64,000 nucleotides of DNA, taken from the NCBI RefSeq assembly GCF_008180415.1, contig NZ_VTEI01000001.1:102468-166467 (forward strand), written 5' to 3'. Origin of the DNA: Rossellomorea vietnamensis. Lineage in GTDB: Bacteria > Bacillota > Bacilli > Bacillales > Bacillaceae_B. The notes beneath the pieces were generated by a model that saw nothing but the letters and a program-made list of their open reading frames with translations, was not told where the DNA came from and ran no database searches. Positions 36,663 to 45,574 of this stretch are shown piece after piece; the stretch's first letter is position 1, and the number at the start of each line of letters is the position of its first letter. The position numbers were made by a program, and so were the translations under genes.

Positions 36663-36695
36663 AAAACCACCAGTGCGCGCATTGGTGGTTTTTTC
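36663..36695 (+). terminator. Amidase gene terminator
   Basis: AAACCACCA and TGGTGGTTT form a stem around GTGCGCGCAT, flanked by A and T runs, about 85 bases after the stop codon. Confidence 0.88.
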
Positions 36696-36760
36696 TGCGG
36701 CTGGAGGCATCTGAATATATCGTCTCTAGCAATTTATTCTCTATGAAGTTTTTCAAGAAA

Positions 36761-36955
36761 TAAGGGGAGAAATTCCACTTATTTAAGAAATTGCACGAGA
36801 AACAGTTAAATTAAGCGGAGGAATTCCCCTTATTCTCCTAAAACATGCGAAAATGGTTCATGTCACTGTGCTTAAGGGGAAACATTCCGCTTATATACCC
36901 CAAAATCAATTATAATCCCCAGCTTAAGCGGAAAAATTCCGCTTATTTTTATAGG
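36761..36955. repeat. Tandem palindrome array (array 2)
   Basis: Four 21-bp palindromes of the form TAAGSGGA-N5-TCCSCTTA begin at 36761, 36812, 36873 and 36925, a spacing of 51, 61 and 52 bases. The last is nearly perfect (TAAGCGG with CCGCTTA around AAAAATT). Linkers are AT-rich and not conserved. It lies in the convergent gap between the amidase gene and dtd. Confidence 0.92.
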
Positions 36956-37073
36956 CTTATTCATATCCTTCACAGACATACTTTCTGCTGAAATGAATCC
37001 CCAGGGAAACCTGCTTTAATACCTCGCTGTAAGCTATCTAGAACCCCCTGCATAGCTAGAAAGTTTTCAGGGC

Positions 37074-37112
37074 CATAAAAAGGGATGAAGAGTATTAATC
37101 TTCATCCCTTTT
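37074..37112 (-). terminator. Terminator of the relA-dtd operon
   Basis: AAAAGGGATGAAGA with its complement and flanking T run on the minus strand, directly after dtd. Confidence 0.92.
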
Positions 37113-37121
37113 TATATCATA

Positions 37122-37562
37122 TCATGGACTCTCAATAATCAAGGTTACAGGGCCGTCATTCGTCAGCTTCACATCCATCATGCTGCCGAAGACACCTGTT
37201 TCCACCTTGACCCCTTTTCTTGTTAATTGTTCATTGAAGTAGTCATAAATCTCTTCTGCCTGCTGCGGCTTAGCCGCACCCATGAAGTTAGGACGCCTGC
37301 CTTTTCTGCAATCACCATACAATGTGAATTGAGAAACAGAAAGGATCTCTCCTCCCGCATCAAGAAGAGATCGATTCATTTTTCCTTCTTCATCTTCAAA
37401 CACTCGGAGGTTTACAATTTTATCAGCCAGCCAGTCTGCATCTTTTTTGTCGTCTTCATGAGTGACACCAACCAGCAGCACAAAACCCGATTTGATTTCA
37501 CCGCTCAATTTTCCTTCTGCAGTCACAGAGGCTTCACGGCTTCGTTGAAGTACTACTTTCAT
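37122..37562 (-). CDS. dtd: D-aminoacyl-tRNA deacylase
   Basis: Removes D-amino acids (and mischarged glycine) from tRNA through an RNA-based mechanism. The two cross-subunit signatures are present: SQFTLYGD near residue 79 and [12 protein letters not shown] at the C-terminus, which supplies the Gly-cisPro-like motif region. The 146-residue length is standard. AAGGAG precedes the ATG. It follows relA by 15 bases in a conserved relA-dtd operon. Confidence 0.95.
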   Translation of the reverse strand: MKVVLQRSREASVTAEGKLSGEIKSGFVLLVGVTHEDDKKDADWLADKIVNLRVFEDEEGKMNRSLLDAGGEILSVSQFTLYGDCRKGRRPNFMGAAKPQQAEEIYDYFNEQLTRKGVKVETGVFGSMMDVKLTNDGPVTLIIESP

Positions 37563-37577
37563 TTCATTTAAAACTCC

Positions 37578-39767
37578 TTAGTTCATGATCCTTCTAACAG
37601 CATAGATATCTGAAATCTGCTTGATTCTTTCTACCACTCTATGCAAGTGGGAAATATTTTGAATAGAGATTGACATATTAATCGTTGCCATTTTGTTTCG
37701 GTCAGATTTCCCGCTCACTGCAGAGATATTGGTCTTCGTTTCATTGACTGCCTGAAGCACTTCATTCAGTAAGCCTCTGCGGTCAAATCCGGAGATTTCA
37801 ATATCCACGTTATATTCCTTGCGGTTTGGAAAGTCACTTTCCCATTCAACAGGTATCAATCGCTGCTCTGCATTATCGGCTGATACATTTGTACAGTCTG
37901 ATCGATGAACAGAGACGCCGCGGCCCTTGGTTATGAATCCAATGATCTCATCTCCGGGAACTGGATTACAGCATCGGGAAAGCCTGATCAAGAGATTATC
38001 AATCCCTTTTACTTGAACTCCTGCATCCCGCTTGCGCTTAGCAGGCTGTGCTTTCAGCTCGGTAATAGTATCCTCAAGGGACTCTTCCTGATCGCGTTTC
38101 TTTCTCAGCTTTTCTGTCAGCCTGTTCGCTATCTGAGCAGCCGTAATACCACTGTAGCCAACCGCGGCGTACATATCCTCTTCATTTGAAAAGTTGAATT
38201 TTTCCGATACACGGGAAACATTTTCCGGAGTCAGGACTTCTTTAAGGTCGAATTCAAGATTCTTGATTTCTTTTTCAACAAGCTCCCTGCCCTTTTCAAT
38301 GTTTTCTTCACGCTGCTGTTTTTTGAAAAATGTTTTGATTTTGTTCTTCGCTTGTGATGTCTGCGCCAGCTTCAGCCAGTCTTTGCTCGGACCATAGGAA
38401 TGCTTGGAAGTAAGAATTTCAATAATATCCCCGGTGTGAAGCTTATAATCAAGGGTCACCATTTTTCCGTTCACTTTTGCCCCGATCGTCTTGTTCCCGA
38501 TTTCCGAGTGGATACGGTAAGCAAAGTCTATCGGCACTGAGCCAGCAGGCAGTTCAATCACATCGCCTTTAGGGGTGAAAATAAAGACCATATCAGAAAA
38601 TAAGTCGATTTTCAGTGACTCCATGAATTCTTCAGCATTGGCGGATTCATTTTGAAATTCAAGAATTTCCCTGAACCACGTTAGTTTCTTCTCCAGCGTC
38701 GCTTTCTCATCGACATTCTGTCCTTCTTTATACGCCCAGTGAGCAGCAACACCGTATTCTGCAATCTGATGCATCTCGGATGTTCTGATCTGGACTTCAA
38801 GAGGATCGCCTTTCGGGCCAATGACCGTTGTATGCAGGGATTGATACATATTTGGTTTTGGCATGGCGATATAATCTTTGAAACGGCCAGGCATCGGCTT
38901 CCAGCAGGTATGGATGATTCCCAGGACTGCATAACAATCCTTAATACTGTCAACAACGATACGCACCGCGAGCAAATCATAGATCTCATTGAACTGCTTA
39001 TTCTGAAGAGCCATCTTTCTGTATATGCTGTATATATGCTTAGGCCTTCCTGATATATCAGCTTCGATATTCACTTCGCTCATACTTGTTTTCACTTCAT
39101 CGATGACTTCTTCCAAATACTGTTCCCGCTCCGCTCTTTTCTTTTTCATCAGATTGACGATGCGGTAGTATTGCTGTGGATTCAAGTAACGAAGTGCCGT
39201 ATCTTCCAATTCCCACTTGATTTTTGAAATCCCGAGCCTGTGGGCCAGCGGAGCAAAGATTTCCAGCGTCTCATTGGATATCCTCCTCTGTTTTTCGCTG
39301 GGAAGATGCTTCAGTGTCCTCATATTATGGAGGCGGTCTGCAAGCTTGATCAAGATGACACGGATGTCCTGGGCCATAGCCACAAACATTTTCCTATGGT
39401 TTTCTGCCTGCTGCTCTTCCTGGGATTTATACTTGATCTTCCCAAGCTTTGTGACACCGTCGACGAGCATGGCAACTTCTTTTCCAAAGTTGCTTTCCAT
39501 CTCTTCAAGCGTAATGCCGGTATCTTCGACAACATCATGCAAAAATCCCGCGGCTACCGTAGAAGGATCCATCTCAAGATCTGCAAGGATTCCCGCTACC
39601 TGGATCGGATGGATGATATATGGCTCGCCGGACTTGCGGAATTGCTCTTTATGGGCTTCCTTAGCAAACTCATATGCCTTTCTTACAAGCTTGACATCTT
39701 CTTCTGTCAAATATTCACTTGTGCGTTTTACGACCTCTTCAGGGGTCAATATCTGATCTTTTGCCAT
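37578..39767 (-). CDS. relA: Bifunctional (p)ppGpp synthetase/hydrolase
   Basis: Long RSH enzyme of the stringent response, 729 residues. The HD hydrolase domain has [12 protein letters not shown] with His77-Asp78. The synthetase domain follows (about 200-340, SIYRKM and [10 protein letters not shown]). The TGS domain lies at about 390-450 ([19 protein letters not shown]), then a zinc-finger/helical region ([20 protein letters not shown]) and a C-terminal ACT domain. The ATG at 39767 is chosen because AAAGGTGAT lies upstream; four codons of open frame precede it. It forms an operon with dtd. Confidence 0.97.
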   Translation of the reverse strand: MAKDQILTPEEVVKRTSEYLTEEDVKLVRKAYEFAKEAHKEQFRKSGEPYIIHPIQVAGILADLEMDPSTVAAGFLHDVVEDTGITLEEMESNFGKEVAMLVDGVTKLGKIKYKSQEEQQAENHRKMFVAMAQDIRVILIKLADRLHNMRTLKHLPSEKQRRISNETLEIFAPLAHRLGISKIKWELEDTALRYLNPQQYYRIVNLMKKKRAEREQYLEEVIDEVKTSMSEVNIEADISGRPKHIYSIYRKMALQNKQFNEIYDLLAVRIVVDSIKDCYAVLGIIHTCWKPMPGRFKDYIAMPKPNMYQSLHTTVIGPKGDPLEVQIRTSEMHQIAEYGVAAHWAYKEGQNVDEKATLEKKLTWFREILEFQNESANAEEFMESLKIDLFSDMVFIFTPKGDVIELPAGSVPIDFAYRIHSEIGNKTIGAKVNGKMVTLDYKLHTGDIIEILTSKHSYGPSKDWLKLAQTSQAKNKIKTFFKKQQREENIEKGRELVEKEIKNLEFDLKEVLTPENVSRVSEKFNFSNEEDMYAAVGYSGITAAQIANRLTEKLRKKRDQEESLEDTITELKAQPAKRKRDAGVQVKGIDNLLIRLSRCCNPVPGDEIIGFITKGRGVSVHRSDCTNVSADNAEQRLIPVEWESDFPNRKEYNVDIEISGFDRRGLLNEVLQAVNETKTNISAVSGKSDRNKMATINMSISIQNISHLHRVVERIKQISDIYAVRRIMN

Positions 39768-39987
39768 CAGCAAAATCACCTTTGCAATATATTAAATTCA
39801 ATCTTTCAGCCCGGTTTTTATCTATTATAAATGGCCCGGCACGAAAAATGAACTCAGGTTCATAATAAAAAAGCGTATTGTATACTATTATCAAAAAAAA
39901 TAGAAGATATGTAAAGCCCTCACCCCTAAAAAAGGCTGTTTTTGTCGAAAAATATTTACCATTTAAAAATAAAGCGCTTTCTTTCGT

Positions 39988-40545
39988 AAAAAGTGAAAGC
40001 GGCCCGAACAGCTCCGACAGGCAAATGTTCCGAAGAGAAAAAAAGGCGGGCTTTCCTTTTATTCTCTTCGGGTTATTTGACCCCGAGGAGCTGGCCGCTG
40101 AAACTGGATTGATTAAAAAGTGGAAGCGCCTTGTTCAGCCCCGACAGGCAAATGTTCTCAAGAGAAGAAAAGGAGGTTTTCCCTTTTATTCTCTTCGGGT
40201 TATTTGACCCCGAGGAGCTGGCCGCTGGAACTGGATTGATTATAAAGTGGAAGCGCCTTGATCAGCCCCGACAGGCAAATGTTCTCAAGAGAAGAAAAGG
40301 CGGTTTTCCCTTTTCTTCTCTTGAGGTTATTTGACCCCGAGGGCTAGGCGCTGAAACTGGATTGATTATAAAGTGGAAGCGGCCCGAACAGCTCCGACAG
40401 GCAAATGTTCTCAAGAGTAAAAAAGGCGGGCTTTCCTTTTATTCTCTTCGGGTTACTTGACCCCGAGAAGCTAGGCGCTGGATTGATTATAAAGAGGAAG
40501 CGCCTTGATCAGCTCCGACAGGCAAATGTCCTTGAATTTAATTTC
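39988..40545 (+). repeat. Tandem array of family A hairpin repeats (~126 bp units)
   Basis: The block CCGACAGGCAAATGT recurs at 40014, 40141, 40268, 40394 and 40515, a spacing of 127, 127, 126 and 121 bases; the fifth unit is truncated. Each unit is a large imperfect hairpin: GAAGCGCC...CCCCGACAGG and TCTCAAGAGAAGAAAAGG on one side, CCTTTTCTTCTCTTGAGG and GACCCCGAGG...GGCGCT on the other. Linkers include CTGGATTGATTATAAAGTGG. The array fills the gap between apt and relA. Confidence 0.95.
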
Positions 40546-40783
40546 GATAGTAACAAACTTATTCCTGCAATCCGGAAAGTATATTAGCTCCGCTGACTAA
40601 GAAGTTTTTCTAAAAGTAGTGTTTGTAATCGAATAACGCTTTTATCAATGGCTCCCTTTATTACGAGATATGTAAAATTTGATTTTTAACAGCAAGGAAA
40701 AGGGGAATCAGCTGAGGGTTGATGCCGGTGAGCAGACGGGAGAACCAGATTGCATTCATCCAGCTAAGAGGTGTCTATATTAA

Positions 40784-40818
40784 ACAATAAAAGGACTGGG
40801 CATGCCGAGTCCTTTTAT
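40784..40818 (-). terminator. Terminator of the recJ-apt operon
   Basis: ATAAAAGGACTCGGC with GCCCAGTCCTTTTAT on the minus strand, shortly after the apt stop. Confidence 0.88.
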
Positions 40819-40840
40819 ATGTGCGATTCAGTTAGAAAAC

Positions 40841-41353
40841 TTAGTATTGCATAAGTGTCATGATATCATAGCCGTCCAGCTTATCGCGGCCATCCAGGTA
40901 TGTCAGTTCGATAAGGAATGCAGTACCCGCAACAATCCCGCCTAATTCTTCAACCAGCTTGATAGTGGCTTCAATTGTTCCGCCGGTAGCCAGCAGGTCA
41001 TCAGTGATGAGGACGCGCTGACCTGGCTTGATGGCATCCTTATGAATTGTCAGAGCGTCTTTGCCATATTCAAGGCCGTACTCGACTTTGACCGTTTCAC
41101 GCGGCAGTTTGCCTGGCTTACGGACAGGTGCAAATCCTACCCCAAGTGAATAAGCAACCGGGCAGCCGATGATGAAGCCTCTTGCCTCAGGCCCGACAAT
41201 TAGATCGATTTCTTTTTCTTTTGCATATTCAACGATTTTATCAGTAGCATATCTATACGCATCGCCGTTATCCATCAACGTAGTGATATCTTTGAATCTA
41301 ATGCCCTCTTTCGGCCAATCCTCGACGATTGTTACGTATTGTTTTAAGTCCAT
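40841..41353 (-). CDS. apt: Adenine phosphoribosyltransferase
   Basis: Purine salvage enzyme making AMP from adenine and PRPP. The PRPP-binding motif [17 protein letters not shown] is at about residues 118-134, and [18 protein letters not shown] is the conserved flexible region. Length 170 residues is normal. GAGGAGG precedes the ATG. It directly follows recJ (15 bases) and sits next to relA, an order conserved across Bacillales. Confidence 0.97.
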   Translation of the reverse strand: MDLKQYVTIVEDWPKEGIRFKDITTLMDNGDAYRYATDKIVEYAKEKEIDLIVGPEARGFIIGCPVAYSLGVGFAPVRKPGKLPRETVKVEYGLEYGKDALTIHKDAIKPGQRVLITDDLLATGGTIEATIKLVEELGGIVAGTAFLIELTYLDGRDKLDGYDIMTLMQY

Positions 41354-41368
41354 GCTTAAAAGTCCTCC

Positions 41369-43714
41369 TCATATGTTGCAGACCATTTCAGTCTTCTTAT
41401 CAAACCAGTTTTTGAGTTCCTGATAAGATGAATACAACAATTCATTCTCTAGATTATATTGGTCCTGCTTTTGCCGGTAAGTAATCGATTCTTCCAAATC
41501 TCTCTTAACTTTTACAGGATTGACGGAAATTAATCCATTGTTTATTGTAACAAAATCCAGTTCAAAAAACACCTTTGACATGAATTCGATTGTTTCTTTT
41601 GACCAGCCTTTATGTTGAGCGAGCTGGCCGCCATGTTTTTTGAGATCGAAAGTCTCCCTCTTTAAGAGAAAGCCGTAGTACCATTTAAAGTGCTCACGCT
41701 TCGGCACAGTGCTGAAAAAGTGGTCTTCCTCGTGATCAAAGTGGGCATAAACTCTTTCAGGTTCAGCCTTTCTCATCACTGTCTCCAGCCATTCTGCAGC
41801 AGGCGGCAGATCCAGCAGTACAATACTCTTTGTTGACTGAAGATTAGCTTCTGCTTCTTCGCTGGAAGAAATCAATAGCAGGTCATCGCGGTAATCCCCA
41901 ACCGGAAGGCGGTCAATCGTTCCCTGATTAAAAGCGATGATTCTTCTGTCCTGGGAAGGTACTTTTTCAAACCATCTTTTGAACGGCTTGATCCCCCTCA
42001 TGTCAAAGAGCTGCCAATGAGCCACAGTAAGATCTTTTAGAAACAACTGCGGCTTCCTGATATTATTCCATTCATTTATGGAAAGCTCACCAATAACCGA
42101 TAATTCTGCAAGGGGTGAAATGTGATCGGCAAATTCACCCATGCCGAAACCAATACTGTCCAAGGTGTGGACGTCTTTCTGAAGGGAAAGCTTTAAATGG
42201 TCCTGATTGCCGCCAATCTTTCTCATTCCACCTATCGAAACCCCTTCAATAAGCAGTCTAGGCTTGGGATTCCCCATGCCGAATGGAGCAAGCATCTGCA
42301 GAGACTCAATCGTCTCAATATCCACATCTTCAAGACGGATAGAAGCATCCAGCTCTGTGAGAGGAATGAAGTCTTCCTCGGTCAGCTGTTCATTGGCATA
42401 CCCATTCAATCGGTTTCTCAATTCTGCTACATTCCCGAGCTCCAATGTCATTCCGGCCGCCATTGGATGGCCTCCGAAATGGGGAAGAAGCTCGCGGCAT
42501 TGTGAAAGATTTTTAAATAGGTCAAACCCGGCAATACTGCGGGCAGAGCCCTTTGCCATTCCTTTTTCACTGTCAAAGCTCAGCACGATGACCGGCCTGT
42601 AAAATTTCTCAACAAGCCTGGAAGCAACAATACCGACTACTCCAGAGTTCCAGCCTTCTTTTCCAATAACCAGTACAGAATTGCTGGAAAGAGGAAACTC
42701 GGTTTCAACCATTTCAACGGCCTCTTGTGTCATCTCATTAACGATGTTCTGCCTTTCTTTGTTGATGCCGTCGATTTCCTGGGCTATAGCCATGGACTCT
42801 TCCATATCCTGAGACAGCATCAAATCCACTGCAGGGTCCGCATCTCCCAGTCTGCCGATAGCATTGATTCTCGGTGCAATAGCAAAGCCGACCGTTTCTT
42901 CCGTAATCTCGTTCATCTGGGCATTGGCCGCTTTACAAAGGGCTGCAATTCCAGGACGCTTGCTTGTCCGGAGCTTTGCCAGGCCTTGTTTGGCGATAGC
43001 CCTGTTTTCCCCTTTTAACGGAACAAGATCTGCTATGGTCCCAATAGCTGCGAGATCAAGCAGATGCTCTGGGAATTCTCCGTACAGAGCATGAGCGAAT
43101 TTAAACGCTACCCCTACACCAGCAAGGTCGGCAAAAGGATATGTACTGCCTTCCCTTTTCGGGTGAAGGATCGCTAATGCTTCAGGAAGCTGGGGTCCCG
43201 GCTCATGGTGATCAGTGATGATCAGGTCCATCCCCAGTTCCTTGGCAAGTCCAGCTTCTTTCACTGCAGCTATTCCGGTATCCACTGTGATAATTAAAGA
43301 GAATCCTTCCTCGGCTGCCCAGCGGAAAGCATTTTCATTAGGACCGTAGCCCTCTGTGAAGCGGTTTGGTATATAAAAATGGGCTTCTGCACCTAAATCA
43401 AGAAGCGTTTGCATCATCGTGGAAGTTGAACTGACGCCGTCTGCATCATAATCCCCGAAAATTAAAATCGCTTCTCCATATTCAATGGCTCTTTTTACCC
43501 GTTCTACCGCTTTGTCCATATCCAGCATTAAATAGGGATCATGGAAAGGCTGCTCCCCGCCATGTAAAAAGTCCTTCGCTTCTTCTATATCATGTATCCC
43601 CCTGTTCGCCAGAAGCTTACTGACGATAGGAGGCAGATTCAACTTTTGCTGCATTTCAATACTATGCGCTTCACTATGGTCTTTAACTAACCAACGTGAT
43701 TTTGATTTTAACAT
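41369..43714 (-). CDS. recJ: Single-stranded-DNA-specific exonuclease RecJ
   Basis: 5'-3' single-strand exonuclease of the DHH superfamily for recombination and mismatch repair. IFGDYDADGVSSTSTMMQT holds the metal-binding DxD motif, IITVDTGIA the third, and LIITDHHEPG the DHH motif. DHHA1 with FGGHPMAAGMTL follows, then an OB fold and the long C-terminal domain found in Gram-positive RecJ. Length 781 residues is close to that of B. subtilis YrvE. It leads the recJ-apt operon. Confidence 0.95.
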   Translation of the reverse strand: MLKSKSRWLVKDHSEAHSIEMQQKLNLPPIVSKLLANRGIHDIEEAKDFLHGGEQPFHDPYLMLDMDKAVERVKRAIEYGEAILIFGDYDADGVSSTSTMMQTLLDLGAEAHFYIPNRFTEGYGPNENAFRWAAEEGFSLIITVDTGIAAVKEAGLAKELGMDLIITDHHEPGPQLPEALAILHPKREGSTYPFADLAGVGVAFKFAHALYGEFPEHLLDLAAIGTIADLVPLKGENRAIAKQGLAKLRTSKRPGIAALCKAANAQMNEITEETVGFAIAPRINAIGRLGDADPAVDLMLSQDMEESMAIAQEIDGINKERQNIVNEMTQEAVEMVETEFPLSSNSVLVIGKEGWNSGVVGIVASRLVEKFYRPVIVLSFDSEKGMAKGSARSIAGFDLFKNLSQCRELLPHFGGHPMAAGMTLELGNVAELRNRLNGYANEQLTEEDFIPLTELDASIRLEDVDIETIESLQMLAPFGMGNPKPRLLIEGVSIGGMRKIGGNQDHLKLSLQKDVHTLDSIGFGMGEFADHISPLAELSVIGELSINEWNNIRKPQLFLKDLTVAHWQLFDMRGIKPFKRWFEKVPSQDRRIIAFNQGTIDRLPVGDYRDDLLLISSSEEAEANLQSTKSIVLLDLPPAAEWLETVMRKAEPERVYAHFDHEEDHFFSTVPKREHFKWYYGFLLKRETFDLKKHGGQLAQHKGWSKETIEFMSKVFFELDFVTINNGLISVNPVKVKRDLEESITYRQKQDQYNLENELLYSSYQELKNWFDKKTEMVCNI

Positions 43715-44100
43715 ACGTTCACCCCTCAGCCTTTCCTATTATACAAAATGGGGGTATGCCTTTCAATCAGAGAAACATGGAAAGTGCTAAATGAAGACTC
43801 ATTATTTTCTATTCGCAAAAGTTTTTTCAACTGCAATAATATCAGTTGCGGGAGGGAACATTTTCAATATTTCTTCGGTTGTTGTATCTCGCTTCAGATG
43901 CGAGGTACGTCTTCTTCTGTTTTTCTTTGTTTAGTATACCTCGCTTCTACTCCACTTAAATTAGGTTTAACCGCTACATAGCCAGAGGTTCCATACCAAT
44001 CCACTGTAATGTCCTTAGTGGAGAATACAGCTGTAAACCTAAAAATTAAATATATCAATCTGCCTTAGCCTTTCTTTGAACGAAACCTTTTATTTCAGCC
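43715..44100. other. Intergenic region recJ / yrvD with an array 1 remnant
   Basis: About 390 bases. At 43881 TGTATCTCGCTTCAGATGCG and at 43933 a further TACCTCGCTTC match the hairpin unit of array 1 and lie 52 bases apart. The remainder is AT-rich without a recognisable gene. Confidence 0.75.
43881..43955. repeat. Two-unit remnant of the array 1 hairpin repeat
   Basis: ATCTCGCTTCAGATGCGAGGT is one imperfect hairpin; the second copy keeps only the left arm TACCTCGCTTC. Spacing between equivalent positions is 52 bases, as in the array at 6366-6834, 37 kb away. Confidence 0.8.
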
Positions 44101-44144
44101 AAAAAAGAGGACAAAATCATAAACGATTTCATCCTCTTTTTTCT
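44101..44144 (-). terminator. yrvD terminator
   Basis: AAAAGAGGATGAAATCG with its complement, flanked by T on the minus strand, shortly after yrvD. Confidence 0.9.
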
Positions 44145-44171
44145 GCATATTTTGTTTTTTCTGGAGACAAC

Positions 44172-44519
44172 TTACATTCTTGTTTCTTTATCTTCATGAA
44201 TGTTTCCGTTATCTTGTATTCCGTCTTGCGCTGTGACACTGTCGGCAGGCTGTTCTCTATCTCCTGCCATTTCTTTTAATCGGTCATTCTCTTTCTGCAG
44301 TGCCTTAAGCTTTCTTTGGATCACAAACAGGCGAAACAACCCGACGGAGCCGACAATCAACCCTCCCATAAGAACTGATCCGATGATGACCAAAATCAGC
44401 GGCCATTGAGCTTCACCAAAAAGATAGTTCACTCTTACGGGATCAACGTTAATGACGGCAAAAATAGCGACGATTAAAGCGAATATAAGTCCTAAGATTA
44501 AATTCCATTGAATTTTCAC
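44172..44519 (-). CDS. yrvD: LapA-domain membrane protein YrvD
   Basis: A 115-residue protein with two membrane helices (about 6-27 and 40-64) and a LapA/DUF1049 domain containing NVDPVRVNYLFG, followed by a coiled coil (KLKALQKENDRLKEMA) and an acidic tail. The start is a GTG with GGGGAGAAAG upstream. By position between recJ and secDF it corresponds to B. subtilis YrvD. The role of LapA-domain proteins in Gram-positive bacteria is not established. Confidence 0.88.
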   Translation of the reverse strand: MKIQWNLILGLIFALIVAIFAVINVDPVRVNYLFGEAQWPLILVIIGSVLMGGLIVGSVGLFRLFVIQRKLKALQKENDRLKEMAGDREQPADSVTAQDGIQDNGNIHEDKETRM

Positions 44520-44531
44520 AGCTTTCTCCCC

Positions 44532-45452
44532 TTACGACAAGTCTACTTTTTCATCTGCCTCTTCCGCATTGTATGGATTGATGTGTATGAAAACATCTTG
44601 GACATCAGGGTCCTCCAACAATCTTTTCTTTACTTTTTTTCCTACCCGATGGCCTTCTTCGACAGTAATATGCGGATCCACACTAATCTTCAAATCCACT
44701 ATGAGGTAGTGTCCGTGCTCCCTGGCGTGCAGTTCATTTATGGCCAGCACTCCTTCTACTTCACTTACTGATTGTCTCAATTCCTGTGTATCTTCATCGT
44801 GCAGGACATGATCGAGAGTATTATGGATTGACTCAGCACCTAATTTCCACGCCATTCTCAAAACGAGGAGTGAAACAAACACTCCTGCAACCGGATCACC
44901 GTATTCCAGCCAACCAATGCCAAAAATTCCTCCCAGCATGGCAGCGCCGATACCCACGAGAGCTGCGATAGAAGAATAAACATCGGATCGATGCTCGTAA
45001 GCATTGACAATCAGGGCGTCACTTTTTAGTTTTTTACCCAATCTATACTTATACTGAAACATTATTTCCTTGACCACTATCGAGAAGATGACAGCATAGA
45101 TCGCAATGGATGTCGGCGGTTGGATTGGTTGAAAAAACGATTCAATAGATGATTTCCCAATCTCAATTCCTACTAAGAATAAAAGAACAGCCACAATGAT
45201 GGCGGCGATGGATTCAGCCTTTCCATGCCCGTATGGATGATCCTCGTCCGGCGGCTGTTTGGCTGCACGAAGACCTATGTAAACAGCGAAAGAGCCTGCG
45301 ACATCAGAGGCTGAATGGACGGCATCGGCAATGAGTGCTTTACTGTTTCCCGCAACCCCTGCCCACCATTTTATGCCTGCCAGCAGGATGTTCCCTACAA
45401 CGCCTACCAAGGCGGCAAATTCAGCTTTTTTAAAACGATCATCAGTACTCAT
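44532..45452 (-). CDS. Cation diffusion facilitator family transporter
   Basis: A 306-residue metal efflux protein of the CDF family: six membrane helices, with ALIADAVHSASDVAGS and the HPYGHGKAES segment providing the family signature and metal site. A C-terminal cytoplasmic metal-regulatory domain begins about residue 210 (HVLHDEDTQELRQSVSEVEGV) and carries ELHAREHGHYLIVDLKI. It most resembles the manganese/iron type (MneP/MneS, FieF) rather than CzcD, which is inference. It is inserted between yrvD and secDF relative to B. subtilis. GGGGGG precedes the ATG. Confidence 0.9.
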   Translation of the reverse strand: MSTDDRFKKAEFAALVGVVGNILLAGIKWWAGVAGNSKALIADAVHSASDVAGSFAVYIGLRAAKQPPDEDHPYGHGKAESIAAIIVAVLLFLVGIEIGKSSIESFFQPIQPPTSIAIYAVIFSIVVKEIMFQYKYRLGKKLKSDALIVNAYEHRSDVYSSIAALVGIGAAMLGGIFGIGWLEYGDPVAGVFVSLLVLRMAWKLGAESIHNTLDHVLHDEDTQELRQSVSEVEGVLAINELHAREHGHYLIVDLKISVDPHITVEEGHRVGKKVKKRLLEDPDVQDVFIHINPYNAEEADEKVDLS

Positions 45453-45518
45453 AGTTGTCCCCCCTTATTCCACTTTATTGTAACCCATTTACCGCTAAAC
45501 TATCTCCTGAAACGCTTA

Positions 45519-45566
45519 AAAGGACGAGCACTCCAGGCACATCCGCCTGGCATACTCGTCCTTTAG
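45519..45566 (-). terminator. secDF terminator
   Basis: AGGACGAG with CTCGTCCT, and inside it CCAGGC with GCCTGG, form a two-part stem followed by a short T-rich stretch, just after secDF. Confidence 0.85.
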
Positions 45567-45574
45567 CAATCGAA

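Noticed and set aside
39217..39830. Plus-strand open frames antisense to relA
   Set aside because: Complement of a well-supported coding region; no ribosome binding site or family similarity.
40590..40783. Possible structured RNA or riboswitch between the family A array and apt
   Set aside because: Some GC-rich segments are present, but I could not recognise a known riboswitch core, and the region lies downstream of apt, not upstream of a gene.
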